Source of the DNA: Butyrivibrio sp.
GTDB lineage: Bacteria; Bacillota_A; Clostridia; Lachnospirales; Lachnospiraceae
Reading direction: 5' to 3'
Assembly (NCBI GenBank): GCA_017996845.1
Contig: JAGOGF010000003.1
Span: 7,005-71,004, forward strand
Length of the DNA: 64,000 nt
The position numbers and the translations under genes are program-made. This document shows, piece after piece, positions 8,879 through 19,233 of this stretch (position 1 is its first letter; each line of letters begins with the position of its first letter). The notes under the pieces are model-generated. The model was not told the origin of the DNA. It ran no database searches and was given only the letters and a program-made list of their open reading frames with translations.

Positions 8879-9451
8879 TCAAAGGTTTCCTTCATGGTAT
8901 TTATCGTATATTTCATTCAGGTATGTTTTTACCATCTCGATATTTGCCATGTTGCGCAGATCTTCATTACCCATTCCGATTGCGATCTCATCAGCAAGGA
9001 GAAGCATATCATATACTTTGAGCTTAAATGTATTGCGATCCATTTCATCAATATTGATATGTACGAGAGGAGATCCAAGTTTCAAAGTGATATTGTCATC
9101 GGAAATTCCTGTTTCCATGACTTTTGTAACCGGGTCAAAATTAACATAAAGAATTAATTTTTCTTTTTCATGTTTTTTTAATGTAATTGCCGTCTGGTGA
9201 CTGGATTCCATCCATTCATAATAATCTGCGATATCCGGATTCATAAGATACTGGGTGAGTTCTTCTCTGTGCTTTTCGATATACTGTAAATAACTGCTGG
9301 CATTTGGACCTGTATAGGTGCAATCCACCTTTAGACCATTTTCTGTTTTAATAAGCTTGCATTTTTCTGCAACTTCTCTTATTTTCAGTGAAACATTATC
9401 ATTTCCGATTTGTTTAAGTGTACCTGATTCTACAACCTGTTTGAATTCCAT
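8879..9451 (-). CDS. Uncharacterised cytoplasmic protein, 190 residues
   Basis: I do not recognise this protein. It has no signal peptide, membrane span or metal-binding cluster. The N-terminal half is mixed helix/strand with a TGPNASSYLQYIEKHREELT segment, and the C-terminal half contains strands (LILYVNFDPVT, NITLKLGSP) followed by helices. This start is preferred to an upstream in-frame ATG at 9493: reading the minus strand, AAAGAGGA stands about 4 nt before it, and the extra 14 residues of the longer form are basic and look like leader sequence. The gene is monocistronic, convergent with proB and divergent from ftsK. Composition matches its neighbours. Confidence 0.65.
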   Translation of the reverse strand: MEFKQVVESGTLKQIGNDNVSLKIREVAEKCKLIKTENGLKVDCTYTGPNASSYLQYIEKHREELTQYLMNPDIADYYEWMESSHQTAITLKKHEKEKLILYVNFDPVTKVMETGISDDNITLKLGSPLVHINIDEMDRNTFKLKVYDMLLLADEIAIGMGNEDLRNMANIEMVKTYLNEIYDKYHEGNL

Positions 9452-9541
9452 AAATCCTCTTTCCCGCGAATCCCTTTTGGTCGGTTTGCACATACCGGGG
9501 TCGCATATTGCAATTCATTTGTCTTTCAGAAATCTTCACAT

Positions 9542-9550
9542 AGTATAGCA
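9542..9550 (-). promoter_or_regulatory. Extended -10 promoter for the minus-strand gene
   Basis: Read on the minus strand, the sequence is TGCTATACT, an extended -10 (TGN plus TATACT), about 90 nt upstream of the ATG at 9451. No good -35 is present, which is tolerated in extended -10 promoters. Confidence 0.4.
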
Positions 9551-9646
9551 TAAAGGTGCCAAAAATGGTATACTTGTCAATGTCGGATTTCTGATTTTTG
9601 TTAAAAAAGAAAGGTTTCCGAAAATAAAATTGTTGACGGGTATGTA

Positions 9647-12580
9647 ATGGCATCAGGAAAGAGAACATATAACAAAAAGAAAAAAGCAACGGGGAAAACA
9701 ACGAAAAGAGGAAACGGTAAAGGACAGTCATACAGAAAAAATGAACCTTTGAATTACGCACTTCGCAGTGAGATATTGATCATTGTGCTGCTGGCGCTGA
9801 TGTTGTTCCTTTTTCTGTGTAACTTTGGTGTCTGTGGCAGCTTCGGAAATATGATGAGCAGCATAATGTTCGGTATTTTCGGGTTCATGGCGTATTTCAC
9901 ACCGATTCTGATTTTTTTCGGAGTTGTTTTTTATATATCAAATGATGGTTCAGTGGCAGCAATCCGTAAGATTATTGCAGGAGTGGTGCTGGCACTTTTG
10001 TTTGGCATACTTGCTGAAATGATCAGCGGAAGAATGCTGACGTATGAGAACTATAATCTGCTGACTGTTTATACGGATGCAGCGGCAGGGAAGAATGGAG
10101 GCGGGGTACTGGCAGGATCCCTGTGTTACCTTTGCTATCATACGTTATCCATGGCAGGAACGGTGATATTGATTCTTGTGCTTGGTACAATCAGCATCGT
10201 TGTTCTGACGGAGCGATCAGTAATTGCGGGACTCCGCAGCGGCGGACATCGTGTAATGGAGCGGGCTGGAGAAGATGCACAGGATTATCGCCGTCAGATG
10301 GAAGAACACCGGATCCGTAACGAAGAAAGAAAAACCAGAATTGTGGAAGAAAAGAAGCTTGCGCTGGAACAGAAAGAGGATGAAAAAATTCTCCGGATGA
10401 ATCGGAAAGCAAGTGGAATTACGGCTGCAATAGATTTGAAAAAAGACGAAGAGATTCAGAAAGAGGAGCCTGAAAAACAGATAGCAGCGGTAACTTCTTC
10501 TGTAAAAAGCGTTTTTATTCCGGAAGAAGATGAGATTCATGATGATATTCATGAAATCACAATACATACACACATGCAGACAGATGTGGAAAAAGATGGA
10601 CAGAGAGTCATTCATACCGGACCAATGATTCATGCCTATGAAAATGCAAATGCTGTTCCATCCCTGCCGGAGCAGCCGGAGCAATATGAGCAGCAGGAAT
10701 ATGCAGGTGAAACAGAGCGGGAAGAATACCTGCAGGATGAGCCAATACTGCCGACTGCAGTAACAGATGAAGCGGCAGGAACAGAAGATGATGAACGATG
10801 CGGGAGATCCGAGAAACGAGGATCAGGAGCACGTCTGCAGGCAGTACTTCCGGAAGAGGAATTGCCTGATATTCCGATTCACAGAGAGACTGCAGAAATA
10901 AATGACGGTTATACGGTTCATACGCAGGAGCATATTTCTCCGGTAAAAAAATCGCAGCAGATTGATTCCCATGCATCCGCACCGATTATGGTTCCGGAAC
11001 CTGGAATGCCGCAGGGAGGAAAGGGATTGCCGCAGAACCTTGAGCGGGTATCCGGTAATGGAATTCAGCAGGAAATTACGCAGAAAGAGTCAGCTCTGCC
11101 CAGAAAATATGTTTTTCCGCCTCTTTCGCTTCTGAAAAAAGGTATTAAGAATACAAATACAGATTCAGAGAAGCAGCTGAAAGAAACTGCGATGAAACTG
11201 GAAAAAACATTAAAAACGTTTGGTGTGAATGTTACGGTAACAGATATCAGCCAGGGACCTGCTGTTACGCGATATGAACTGCAACCGGAAGTCGGGGTTA
11301 AGGTCAGCAAGATTGTTAATCTGTCTGATGATATCAAATTGAACCTTGCTGCTACTGACATTCGCATTGAAGCACCTATTCCGGGGAAACCTGCAGTTGG
11401 AATTGAGGTCCCGAATAAAGAAAATTCCATGGTTGCACTGCGCGATTTGTTTGAGGCAGAAGAGTTTCAACATTTTACATCCCGTCTTGCCTTTGCTGTC
11501 GGCAAGGATATTGCCGGCAAAACGGTTGTGACCGATATTGCCAAAATGCCGCATCTTCTTATTGCGGGAGCAACCGGTTCCGGCAAATCAGTCTGTATCA
11601 ATACGATGATCCTGAGTCTGATTTATAAATCAACTCCGGAAGAGGTCAGATTGATCATGATAGATCCGAAGGTTGTAGAACTGAGTATATACAATGGCAT
11701 TCCGCATTTGCTCATACCGGTTGTTACGGATCCAAAAAAAGCTGCCGCGGCTTTAAACTGGGCAGTGCAGGAAATGACTACCAGATATAAAAAGTTCGCA
11801 GATGCAGAAGTTCGGGATCTCAAGGGTTACAACGAGTATGTGCAGGCACATGATACAGAGGATGAAAATCTTGTGCGCATGCCCCAGATCGTTATTATTG
11901 TGGATGAGTTGGCAGATTTGATGATGGTGTCAGCCAATGAGGTGGAAGAGGCAATCTGCCGGTTGGCGCAGCTGGCACGGGCAGCAGGTATTCATTTGAT
12001 CATCGCAACGCAGAGACCTTCTGTAGATGTTATTACAGGACTGATCAAGGCCAATATGCCCAGCAGGATTGCTTTTGCAGTATCAAGCGGAACAGATTCG
12101 AGAACCATTCTGGATATGAATGGAGCTGAAAAACTACTTGGAAAAGGCGATATGTTGTTTTATCCGCAAAATTATTCCAAGCCGGTAAGAATACAGGGAG
12201 CTTTCGTGTCTGACCAGGAAATTCAGGGTATTACGGATTTCCTGAAAAAACAGACCGCAGAAACGGCATACAGCAGTGATATTCAGGAAAAAATTCAAAA
12301 TATTCAGGGGGCAGGTATAATGGGGGCTCCTGATCCGGAAAATTCGGATCGGGATGAATACTTTGCTGACGCAGGCAGATTCATTATTGAAAAGGACAAG
12401 GCGTCTATCGGAATGTTACAGCGTGTGTTTAAAATCGGATTTAACCGTGCAGCCAGAATTATGGATCAACTCTGTGACGCAGGGGTCGTAGGAGAAGAAG
12501 AAGGCACAAAGCCCAGAAAAGTACTGATGAGCCAGGAAGAGTTTGAGCAGATGGAGGAAGATTATGAAAACAGACATTGA
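9647..12580 (+). CDS. ftsK: DNA translocase FtsK/SpoIIIE
   Basis: Hexameric ATP-driven DNA pump that clears chromosomal DNA through the division or sporulation septum. The 977-residue protein has a basic N-terminus, four membrane spans (about residues 40-190) and a long acidic, poorly conserved linker (about 195-520). The alpha/beta motor follows, with Walker A GATGSGKS near residue 640 and a Walker B-type [12 protein letters not shown] near 755. The C-terminal gamma winged-helix domain ([20 protein letters not shown] onward) reads orienting DNA sequences. Sequence alone does not separate the FtsK and SpoIIIE roles. Its 3' end overlaps fhs by 17 bp, and the fhs ribosome site lies inside this gene. 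Confidence 0.92.
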   Translation: MASGKRTYNKKKKATGKTTKRGNGKGQSYRKNEPLNYALRSEILIIVLLALMLFLFLCNFGVCGSFGNMMSSIMFGIFGFMAYFTPILIFFGVVFYISNDGSVAAIRKIIAGVVLALLFGILAEMISGRMLTYENYNLLTVYTDAAAGKNGGGVLAGSLCYLCYHTLSMAGTVILILVLGTISIVVLTERSVIAGLRSGGHRVMERAGEDAQDYRRQMEEHRIRNEERKTRIVEEKKLALEQKEDEKILRMNRKASGITAAIDLKKDEEIQKEEPEKQIAAVTSSVKSVFIPEEDEIHDDIHEITIHTHMQTDVEKDGQRVIHTGPMIHAYENANAVPSLPEQPEQYEQQEYAGETEREEYLQDEPILPTAVTDEAAGTEDDERCGRSEKRGSGARLQAVLPEEELPDIPIHRETAEINDGYTVHTQEHISPVKKSQQIDSHASAPIMVPEPGMPQGGKGLPQNLERVSGNGIQQEITQKESALPRKYVFPPLSLLKKGIKNTNTDSEKQLKETAMKLEKTLKTFGVNVTVTDISQGPAVTRYELQPEVGVKVSKIVNLSDDIKLNLAATDIRIEAPIPGKPAVGIEVPNKENSMVALRDLFEAEEFQHFTSRLAFAVGKDIAGKTVVTDIAKMPHLLIAGATGSGKSVCINTMILSLIYKSTPEEVRLIMIDPKVVELSIYNGIPHLLIPVVTDPKKAAAALNWAVQEMTTRYKKFADAEVRDLKGYNEYVQAHDTEDENLVRMPQIVIIVDELADLMMVSANEVEEAICRLAQLARAAGIHLIIATQRPSVDVITGLIKANMPSRIAFAVSSGTDSRTILDMNGAEKLLGKGDMLFYPQNYSKPVRIQGAFVSDQEIQGITDFLKKQTAETAYSSDIQEKIQNIQGAGIMGAPDPENSDRDEYFADAGRFIIEKDKASIGMLQRVFKIGFNRAARIMDQLCDAGVVGEEEGTKPRKVLMSQEEFEQMEEDYENRH

Positions 12581-14234
12581 GATTGCACAGGAAGCAGTGA
12601 AGCTTCCAATTGTAGCGGTTGCGGCAAAGGTTGGAATTGAAGAAGATGATCTTGAACTGTATGGCAAATATAAGGCAAAGCTGACGGAAGATTATCTGAC
12701 CAAAATCAATCAGAACAAGAGGGGAAAACTGATTCTTGTTACAGCGATCAATCCAACTCCGGCTGGAGAAGGCAAGACAACAACAAGCGTGGGACTTGGT
12801 GATGCGATGAACCGGCTTGGTTATAATACCATGATTGCACTTCGGGAACCTTCTCTTGGACCATGCTTTGGCATAAAAGGCGGTGCAGCTGGCGGCGGTT
12901 ATGCACAGGTTATTCCAATGGAAGATTTGAACCTGCATTTTACGGGTGATTTTCATGCAATTACGTCTGCCAATAATCTTCTGGCAGCACTTCTGGATAA
13001 TCATATTCAGCAGGGAAATGAGCTTGGAATTGATACCAGACAGATTGTATGGAAAAGATGCGAAGATATGAATGACCGTGTACTGCGTAATATAGTCGTT
13101 GGAATGGGTGCAAAAGGAGACGGGGTCGTACGTGAGGATCATTTTGTTATTACTGTTGCATCTGAAATCATGGCTGTTCTTTGTCTTGCAACTGATATGA
13201 AGGATTTGAAAGCACGATTGGCCAGAATCATTGTAGCGTATACTTATGATGGAAATCCCGTTACTGCCCAGGATATCAAGGCTGTTGGTTCCATGGCTGC
13301 TCTATTGAAAGATGCGATCAAACCCAATCTGGTGCAGACGTTGGAGCATACTCCGGTTATTGTACACGGAGGACCTTTTGCAAACATAGCACATGGCTGT
13401 AATTCTGTTCGTGCAACCGAAACAGCACTTCATCTGGCGGATTATGTTGTGACGGAAGCTGGGTTTGGCGCAGACCTTGGTGCAGAGAAGTTTCTTGATA
13501 TCAAATGCCGTGCAGCAGGACTGCATCCGGATGCCTGTGTATTGGTTGCAACCATTCGAGCACTGAAATATAATGGCGGAGTAGAAAAAGCAAATCTTGC
13601 GACAGAAAACCTGGATGCATTGCAGAAAGGAATTGTTAACCTGGAGAAGCACATTGAAAACATTCAGCAATATGGCGTTCCTGTTATTGTAACACTAAAT
13701 TCATTTTTGACAGATACATCTGCTGAAATTGAGTTTGTCAGAAATTTCTGTAAGGAAAGAAATTGCGACTTCGCTTTATCCGAAGTATGGGCAAAAGGCG
13801 GAGAAGGCGGAGAAGAACTTGCAAAAGAAGTAATTGGTACACTTACAAATAAAGAGAGCCATTATGCACCCATTTATACCGATGATATGTCTCTTACAAA
13901 TAAGATTTATGCGATTGCAACAAAAATATATGGTGCAGATGATGTTGCTTATACTGCTGCAGCAAAAAAACAGCTTGCACGGATTACAGAACTTGGATAT
14001 GGAAATCTTCCGATCTGTATGGCTAAGACACAGTATTCACTTTCAGATGATCCTAAAAAAATTGGCAGGCCAAGAAATTTTGATATTACAGTAAGGGAAG
14101 CATATGTATCTGCAGGAGCCGGATTTGTTGTAGCGCTGACAGGTTCAATTGTTACAATGCCGGGACTGCCGAAGAGACCTGCTGCATTTGATATTGATGT
14201 AGATGACAGCGGTAAAATTGTTGGTTTATTTTGA
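12564..14234 (+). CDS. fhs: Formate-tetrahydrofolate ligase
   Basis: ATP-dependent formation of 10-formyl-THF from formate and THF, feeding purine synthesis and one-carbon metabolism and, in acetogens, the methyl branch of the Wood-Ljungdahl pathway. The 556-residue length is typical. The ATP loop appears as [14 protein letters not shown] near residue 70, followed by [20 protein letters not shown]. The C-terminus ends [15 protein letters not shown], as in the family. The start at 12564 has GGAGGA about 7 nt upstream; a longer reading from 12543 adds only out-of-family residues overlapping ftsK. folD follows 43 bp downstream, so two consecutive enzymes of the pathway are adjacent. Confidence 0.95.
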   Translation: MKTDIEIAQEAVKLPIVAVAAKVGIEEDDLELYGKYKAKLTEDYLTKINQNKRGKLILVTAINPTPAGEGKTTTSVGLGDAMNRLGYNTMIALREPSLGPCFGIKGGAAGGGYAQVIPMEDLNLHFTGDFHAITSANNLLAALLDNHIQQGNELGIDTRQIVWKRCEDMNDRVLRNIVVGMGAKGDGVVREDHFVITVASEIMAVLCLATDMKDLKARLARIIVAYTYDGNPVTAQDIKAVGSMAALLKDAIKPNLVQTLEHTPVIVHGGPFANIAHGCNSVRATETALHLADYVVTEAGFGADLGAEKFLDIKCRAAGLHPDACVLVATIRALKYNGGVEKANLATENLDALQKGIVNLEKHIENIQQYGVPVIVTLNSFLTDTSAEIEFVRNFCKERNCDFALSEVWAKGGEGGEELAKEVIGTLTNKESHYAPIYTDDMSLTNKIYAIATKIYGADDVAYTAAAKKQLARITELGYGNLPICMAKTQYSLSDDPKKIGRPRNFDITVREAYVSAGAGFVVALTGSIVTMPGLPKRPAAFDIDVDDSGKIVGLF

Positions 14235-14277
14235 AAATAATAATCTTTTTTTCAGACATTTCAGAAAGGACAGATAG

Positions 14278-15138
14278 ATGAGTGCAGCTGTGATTGATGG
14301 AAAGGCGATTTCCGCCCGGATTAAAGATGAACTCAGGGAAAAAGTACAAAGGATCAGGGAGAATAAGAATATCGAAATCACGCTTGCTGTCATATTGGTT
14401 GGAGAAGATCCTGCTTCACAGGTATATGTGAGGAATAAGAAAAAAGCCTGTGAATATATTGGATTTTGTTCTATTTCATATGAACTTCCCCAAAATACGT
14501 CACAGGATAAACTTCTGGCGCTGATTGAAGAATTGAATGAACGGGAAGATATAGATGGGATTCTGGTACAAATGCCTTTACCGGAACAGATTGATGAAAA
14601 TGTTATTATTCGGGCAATCCGTCCCTCCAAAGACGTGGATGGATTTCACCCGCAAAATGTCGGTGCGCTCTGCATTGGAGAACCTGGATTTATATCCTGT
14701 ACGCCAGCTGGAATTATCCAATTACTCAGACGTTCCGGAATTGAAATGTCGGGCAGGGAATGTGTAATTGTAGGAAGAAGTAATATTGTCGGAAAACCGA
14801 TGGCAATGCTCATGCTGCGTGAAAATGCAACCGTAACAGTGGCCCATTCCAAAACAGCAGATCTTCAAAAAGTATGTAAGAGGGCAGATATTCTGATAGC
14901 GGCAATCGGAAAGGCAAAGATGATTACCGCAGAATATATCAAGGAAGGTGCGACAGTCATTGATGTAGGCATTAATCGCGATCCTGAAACCGGGAAACTG
15001 CAGGGAGATGTGGATTACGAAAATGTGTACAAGCATGCCGGAGCTATTACTCCTGTGCCTGGCGGGGTAGGACCAATGACGATTGCGATGCTGATGAATA
15101 ACTGCTATGAAGCAGCTGCAATGAATGGAAAAATCTGA
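14278..15138 (+). CDS. folD: Bifunctional methylene-THF dehydrogenase / methenyl-THF cyclohydrolase
   Basis: Interconverts 5,10-methylene-, methenyl- and 10-formyl-THF with NADP+ or NAD+. In the 286-residue protein, the catalytic Tyr and Lys are in YVRNKKKACEYIG (near residue 50). Family signatures include GILVQMPLP, KDVDGFHPQNVG, the dinucleotide site VIVGRSNIVGKPMA and the C-terminal PGGVGPMTIAMLM. A clear AAGGA ribosome site precedes the ATG. It lies between fhs and a zinc-ribbon protein in one direction with short spacers. Together with fhs and the cyclo-ligase at 28543 this gives three folate one-carbon genes in the window. Confidence 0.95.
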   Translation: MSAAVIDGKAISARIKDELREKVQRIRENKNIEITLAVILVGEDPASQVYVRNKKKACEYIGFCSISYELPQNTSQDKLLALIEELNEREDIDGILVQMPLPEQIDENVIIRAIRPSKDVDGFHPQNVGALCIGEPGFISCTPAGIIQLLRRSGIEMSGRECVIVGRSNIVGKPMAMLMLRENATVTVAHSKTADLQKVCKRADILIAAIGKAKMITAEYIKEGATVIDVGINRDPETGKLQGDVDYENVYKHAGAITPVPGGVGPMTIAMLMNNCYEAAAMNGKI

Positions 15139-15160
15139 AGCAGAAGATGGAGTTTCATGA

Positions 15161-16639
15161 ATGAAGTGTCCGAACTGTGGTAAGGATGTTCCGGAAGGAC
15201 ATATGTACTGCGAAAGCTGTGGTACAGAGATCAAGATTGTTCCGGAGTTTGATCCTGAGGTCGAAAATAGAATAAGTGAGACTTTGTCGGATATGGCAGA
15301 TTCGATCAATCCGGATAATCAGAATCCGGATGAGGAAAAGCAATTCTCCGAAAACGAACCTGTAAGAAGACGAATTCTGAAAGTACTGCGTAAGGTTTTG
15401 CGCAAATTCAGGCGTGACGCAGTGGTCTGGATGGTTTTGGGGCTTGCAGCAATTGCAGCAAGCCTGTGTTTTATTGTTTTGCATGTTCCGCAGCAGAAAA
15501 CAGCGCAATATTATGTCAGTCTTGCAGAGACCGCAAGCTCTCACAACAATTATAATGAAGCAATCGCTGATCTGGAACAGGCATATCAGATCAATGAAAA
15601 GGATTCTGCTGTTATTTTTCTTCTTGCAACTTATCAGATGAAGCTGCAGCAGCCTGCGAAAGCAGTTGCGATTTTACAGCGGATCTTAAATTCAGCTGCA
15701 TTTAATGAAGACGAAACGCAAAAAGCATACGAAGAGATGATAAAGATTTATGAATCGCAAGAAGATTATGCAGCGATCCATACAATTTTACAGGGCAGTC
15801 AGAATGATAAACTGATGCAGGAATATGCGGAATATCTTCCAGAGGCACCATCTTTTTCAGTTGCAGGTGGAAATTATGAAGATAAATTATCGGTGGAACT
15901 AAAGGATTCTTCTGACGGTACGGTCTATTATACGATCAATGGGGATACGCCGACTGCAAAGAATGTCAAATACGACAAGGCAATCAGTCTTGATGAAAGC
16001 GGGGACTATTTGATTCAGGCAGTTTTGATTAACAGTTATGGAATCAGCAGTGATACCGTTTCGGAAGAATATCATATTGCGCTTAATCTTCCCGCGGCTC
16101 CGCAGGTAATGGAAAAAAGCGGAATTTATACCCAGGATACCATGATTGTTGCAGTTGCTGATGCGGGATGTACCATTTTCTATACAACGGATAAAAGTAC
16201 TCCGACCATGAAGTCAAAACAGTATGTTTCTCCGATTTCCATGCCGTATGGAGATTCAACCTTCAAATTTGCCGCATATGACAGTAAAGGAAATGCAAGT
16301 AAGATTACCAGTTGTTCCTATCATCTGAGTTATCCGAAACAGATTACGGAAGATCAGGCGATTGCTGCAGTCATCAGTGCATTGATGCAGCAGGATGTGC
16401 TGCTGGACGCAAAAGGAAAAGTTCGTGGACTTGACGGAAAAAATGTTTATGTGGTCGATTCTGTGATCAATGTTGCGGATTCAGGCGAATATTACGCGAT
16501 TTCAGAGTATCATGAGTACAATAACGGAACTCGTGAAAAGACGAATTATATGTATGCAGTCAGCACACAGACCGGTGCAGTCAGCAGAATGTCATATGAT
16601 TCATCTGGAAAATATTTTTTGGTGAACATGGCAAGATAA
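15161..16639 (+). CDS. Zinc-ribbon membrane protein with TPR-like and chitobiase-type domains
   Basis: A 492-residue mosaic protein. An N-terminal zinc ribbon (CPNCGK...CESCG, residues 3-23) is followed by an acidic and then basic linker and a single membrane span (about 87-108). Helical TPR-like repeats (about 112-215) come next. Two modules resembling the chitobiase/beta-hexosaminidase C-terminal domain follow: GTVYYTINGDTPTAKN (about 250-300) and CTIFYTTDKSTPTMKS (about 335-385). The rest is a C-terminal beta-rich segment. The topology implies a cytoplasmic zinc ribbon and extracytoplasmic repeats, probably recognising cell-wall glycan or protein. A GGAG ribosome site lies 8 nt before the ATG. 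The function is unknown; the link to the folate genes upstream is probably only co-transcription. Confidence 0.75.
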   Translation: MKCPNCGKDVPEGHMYCESCGTEIKIVPEFDPEVENRISETLSDMADSINPDNQNPDEEKQFSENEPVRRRILKVLRKVLRKFRRDAVVWMVLGLAAIAASLCFIVLHVPQQKTAQYYVSLAETASSHNNYNEAIADLEQAYQINEKDSAVIFLLATYQMKLQQPAKAVAILQRILNSAAFNEDETQKAYEEMIKIYESQEDYAAIHTILQGSQNDKLMQEYAEYLPEAPSFSVAGGNYEDKLSVELKDSSDGTVYYTINGDTPTAKNVKYDKAISLDESGDYLIQAVLINSYGISSDTVSEEYHIALNLPAAPQVMEKSGIYTQDTMIVAVADAGCTIFYTTDKSTPTMKSKQYVSPISMPYGDSTFKFAAYDSKGNASKITSCSYHLSYPKQITEDQAIAAVISALMQQDVLLDAKGKVRGLDGKNVYVVDSVINVADSGEYYAISEYHEYNNGTREKTNYMYAVSTQTGAVSRMSYDSSGKYFLVNMAR

Positions 16640-16684
16640 AAGTGAGAAATGACATTTCTGAGAAATGAAAGCATTTTTGCAGTA

Positions 16685-16713
16685 TTGCTTTATCTACAGA
16701 TACACGATATTAT
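16685..16713 (+). promoter_or_regulatory. Sigma-A-type promoter for nfnAB
   Basis: TTGCTT at 16685-16690 and TATTAT at 16708-16713 are separated by 17 bp, about 75 bp upstream of the nfnA start. The 148-bp gap before nfnA contains no other recognisable element. Confidence 0.6.
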
Positions 16714-16786
16714 GTAAGACAAATATTATCAGGATGGCACATCGCTTGCTCGCGGTGACCGGATAGAAAGAGAAAGAGGATAAAAA

Positions 16787-17659
16787 ATGTTCAAGATTTT
16801 AGAAGCAAAAGAACTTGCTGCAAGCATCTTTGAGATGGTAGTAGAAGCTCCGCGTGTAGCTGGAACATGTCTTCCCGGCCAGTTTCTGATCATCAGAGTT
16901 GATTCAGACGGGGAAAGAATACCGCTTACAATCTGCGATTATGATCGTGAAAACGGAACTGTTGAAATTGTTGTTCAGGCAGTTGGTGCAGAAACACAGA
17001 AGCTTTCAGATCTGAAAGCAGGAGACAGTCTGGCAGATGTAGTAGGCCCTTTAGGAAATCCTTCTGACCTTGTGTATGAGGATATTGAGGAACTGAAAAA
17101 AAAGAGTTTTGTTTTTATTGCAGGTGGAGTTGGTACGGCTCCGGTTTATCCGCAGTGCAAGTGGCTGAAAAAACATGGAATTATACCGGATTGTATTATT
17201 GGTGCAAAAAATAAGGATCTGGTAATTTTGGAAGATAAACTCAGAGAAGTCAGCAATCTGTATATAACGACAGATGATGGCAGTTACGGCAGAAGCGGCA
17301 TGGTAACAAAGTGTCTGCAGGATCTGGTAGCAGAAGGAAAACATTATGATCATTGTGTGGCTATTGGTCCGATGATCATGATGAAGTTTGTATGCAAACT
17401 GACTAAAGAACTGAATATTCCTACCGTGATCAGTATGAATCCGATTATGGTGGATGGTACAGGTATGTGTGGAGCCTGCCGTCTGACAGTCGGTCAGAAA
17501 GTAAAGTTTGCCTGTGTGGACGGACCGGAGTTTGATGGACATCTGGTTGATTTTGATCAGGCGATGAATCGTATGAAATTATACAAAACAGAAGAAGGCA
17601 GACAGATCCTTGAATTAAAAGAGGGAGATTCACATCATGGCGGATGTGGAGTTTGCTGA
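16787..17659 (+). CDS. nfnA: NfnA-type FAD/NAD-binding [2Fe-2S] subunit (ferredoxin:NADP+ oxidoreductase)
   Basis: Small subunit of the NADH-dependent reduced ferredoxin:NADP+ oxidoreductase, which bifurcates electrons between NAD(H), ferredoxin and NADP(H). The 290-residue protein follows the dihydroorotate dehydrogenase electron-transfer subunit plan. RIPLTICDYD binds FAD, FIAGGVGTAPVYP is the NAD-binding loop (about residue 110), and Cys residues in GTGMCGACRLTV and FACVDGPEFDGH bind a [2Fe-2S] cluster. A GGHGGCGVC-like Cys tail ends the protein (HHGGCGVC). The large subunit gene follows after 49 bp, which is the usual nfnAB order. Alone this subunit would be called a sulfide dehydrogenase-like protein; the neighbour decides the call. 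Confidence 0.85.
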   Translation: MFKILEAKELAASIFEMVVEAPRVAGTCLPGQFLIIRVDSDGERIPLTICDYDRENGTVEIVVQAVGAETQKLSDLKAGDSLADVVGPLGNPSDLVYEDIEELKKKSFVFIAGGVGTAPVYPQCKWLKKHGIIPDCIIGAKNKDLVILEDKLREVSNLYITTDDGSYGRSGMVTKCLQDLVAEGKHYDHCVAIGPMIMMKFVCKLTKELNIPTVISMNPIMVDGTGMCGACRLTVGQKVKFACVDGPEFDGHLVDFDQAMNRMKLYKTEEGRQILELKEGDSHHGGCGVC

Positions 17660-17708
17660 TCAGAACTGCAGTTAGAACAGATCATTTTCAGAAACGGAGA
17701 TTATTGGA

Positions 17709-19094
17709 ATGGACGTATTAAAGAAGGTACCGGTTCGGGAACAGGATCCAAAGGTACGCGCAACCAATTTCGAAGAGGTTTGCTATGGATATAATAAAGA
17801 AGAAGCAGAGGAAGAAGCACTCAGATGTTTGAACTGCCCTAATCCGCAATGTGTGAAAGGTTGTCCTGTTGCAATTGAAATTCCGCAGTTTATTGAGGAA
17901 GTAAAAAAAGGAAATGTGGAACAGGCTTATCAGATTATCAGCAGATCGTCTGCACTTCCATCGGTATGCGGAAGAGTTTGTCCGCAGGAAAGCCAGTGTG
18001 AAGGAAAATGTATCCGTCAATATAAAGGAGATGCAGTTTCAATCGGCAAACTGGAGAGGTATGTTGCTGACACGGCAAGAGCAATGGGTATTATGCCTGA
18101 AGGCGCAAAGGAAAAGAAAACGCAGAGAGTTGCGGTTATCGGATCCGGACCATCCGGGCTTACCTGTGCCGGAGATCTTGCAAAGATGGGATATGATGTG
18201 ACAATTTTTGAAGCACTTCATGAAGCAGGCGGCGTTCTTGTTTATGGAATTCCCGAATTTCGTCTTCCCAAAGATGCGGTTGTCAAGAAAGAAATTGATA
18301 ATGTCAGGGCACTTGGAGTGAAGATTGAAACGGATGTTGTTGTAGGAAAATCAGTAACGATTGATTCCCTGATGGAGAATGAAGGCTTTGATGCGGTATT
18401 CATTGGCTCGGGTGCAGGACTTCCCAGATTTATGAATATTCCTGGAGAGCAGAGTCTTGGTGTATTTTCTGCCAATGAATTTCTAACCAGAAGCAACCTG
18501 ATGAAAGCATTTGTACAGGGATCCACAACCCCGATTATGCATCCTAAAAAATGCGTTGTTGTCGGTGGCGGAAATGTTGCAATGGATTCTGCAAGGACTG
18601 CACTTCGACTGGGTGCAGAAGTGCATGTTGTATATCGCAGAAGTGAGGAAGAACTTCCGGCCAGAAAAGAAGAAGTGGGACATGCAAAAGAAGAAGGAAT
18701 TATATTTGATCTTCTGACCAATCCGATTGAAATTCTTGCAGACGAAAATGGTTGGGTAAGAGGCATCAGATGTATTCGTATGGAACTTGGGGAACCGGAT
18801 GAATCAGGAAGAAGAAGTCCGGTAGAAATTGTCGGTTCTGAGTTTGAAATTTCATGTGACAGTGTGATTATTGCAATTGGGACATCACCTAATCCGCTGA
18901 TCTCTGCTACAACGGAAGGTCTGGATGTAAACAGAAGAAAGTGCATTGTTGCAGAAGAAGAAAATGGTCAGACTTCCAAAAAGGGTGTATTTGCAGGTGG
19001 GGATGCTGTTACTGGTGCAGCAACCGTTATTCTTGCAATGGGCGCAGGAAAAGCTGCTGCAAAAGGAATAGATACGTATCTGAAAACACTTTGA
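17709..19094 (+). CDS. nfnB: NfnB / glutamate synthase small-chain-like flavoprotein
   Basis: Large subunit of the NfnAB transhydrogenase, commonly annotated as gltA (NADPH-dependent glutamate synthase). In the 461-residue protein, Cys clusters CLNCPNPQCVKGCP (about residues 38-52) and CGRVCPQESQCEGKC (about 84-100) bind two [4Fe-4S] clusters. The FAD loop is GSGPSGLTCAGDL near 145, and the NADPH loop is VVGGGNVAMDSART near 285. A C-terminal GGDAVTGAATVILAMGAGK completes the second FAD motif. Because it is paired with nfnA and no glutamate synthase large subunit lies nearby, NfnB is the better reading than a GltD role. A strong terminator follows the gene. Confidence 0.85.
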   Translation: MDVLKKVPVREQDPKVRATNFEEVCYGYNKEEAEEEALRCLNCPNPQCVKGCPVAIEIPQFIEEVKKGNVEQAYQIISRSSALPSVCGRVCPQESQCEGKCIRQYKGDAVSIGKLERYVADTARAMGIMPEGAKEKKTQRVAVIGSGPSGLTCAGDLAKMGYDVTIFEALHEAGGVLVYGIPEFRLPKDAVVKKEIDNVRALGVKIETDVVVGKSVTIDSLMENEGFDAVFIGSGAGLPRFMNIPGEQSLGVFSANEFLTRSNLMKAFVQGSTTPIMHPKKCVVVGGGNVAMDSARTALRLGAEVHVVYRRSEEELPARKEEVGHAKEEGIIFDLLTNPIEILADENGWVRGIRCIRMELGEPDESGRRSPVEIVGSEFEISCDSVIIAIGTSPNPLISATTEGLDVNRRKCIVAEEENGQTSKKGVFAGGDAVTGAATVILAMGAGKAAAKGIDTYLKTL

Positions 19095-19116
19095 AATTAA
19101 CTGCATATTTTCTGAA

Positions 19117-19156
19117 CTGCCATATCTGTAGAAATCAGATATGGCAGTTTATTTTT
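19117..19156 (+). terminator. Rho-independent terminator of nfnAB
   Basis: A perfect 12-bp stem (CTGCCATATCTG with CAGATATGGCAG) with a 7-nt loop, followed by TTTATTTTT. The -35 of the next promoter overlaps its T-tract. Confidence 0.88.
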
Positions 19157-19182
19157 ACCTTAGGGTAAATTCATGTTATAAT
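19154..19182 (+). promoter_or_regulatory. Promoter of the 19.2-29 kb gene block
   Basis: TTTACC at 19154-19159 and a perfect TATAAT at 19177-19182, spaced 17 bp, about 50 bp before the start codon of the MORN-like gene. It lies directly on the tail of the preceding terminator. Confidence 0.65.
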
Positions 19183-19233
19183 AACAAATGCAGGTGTCGT
19201 GGCGGAAATGCAGACATTTGAAGAGGGATATGA

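Noticed and set aside
12459..13142. Minus-strand 227-codon open frame across the ftsK-fhs junction
   Set aside because: Overlaps two firmly assigned genes and has no start signal or recognisable protein pattern.
18242..18946. Minus-strand 234-codon open frame inside nfnB
   Set aside because: Ser/Pro/Thr-rich antisense shadow of a gene with clear flavoprotein motifs.
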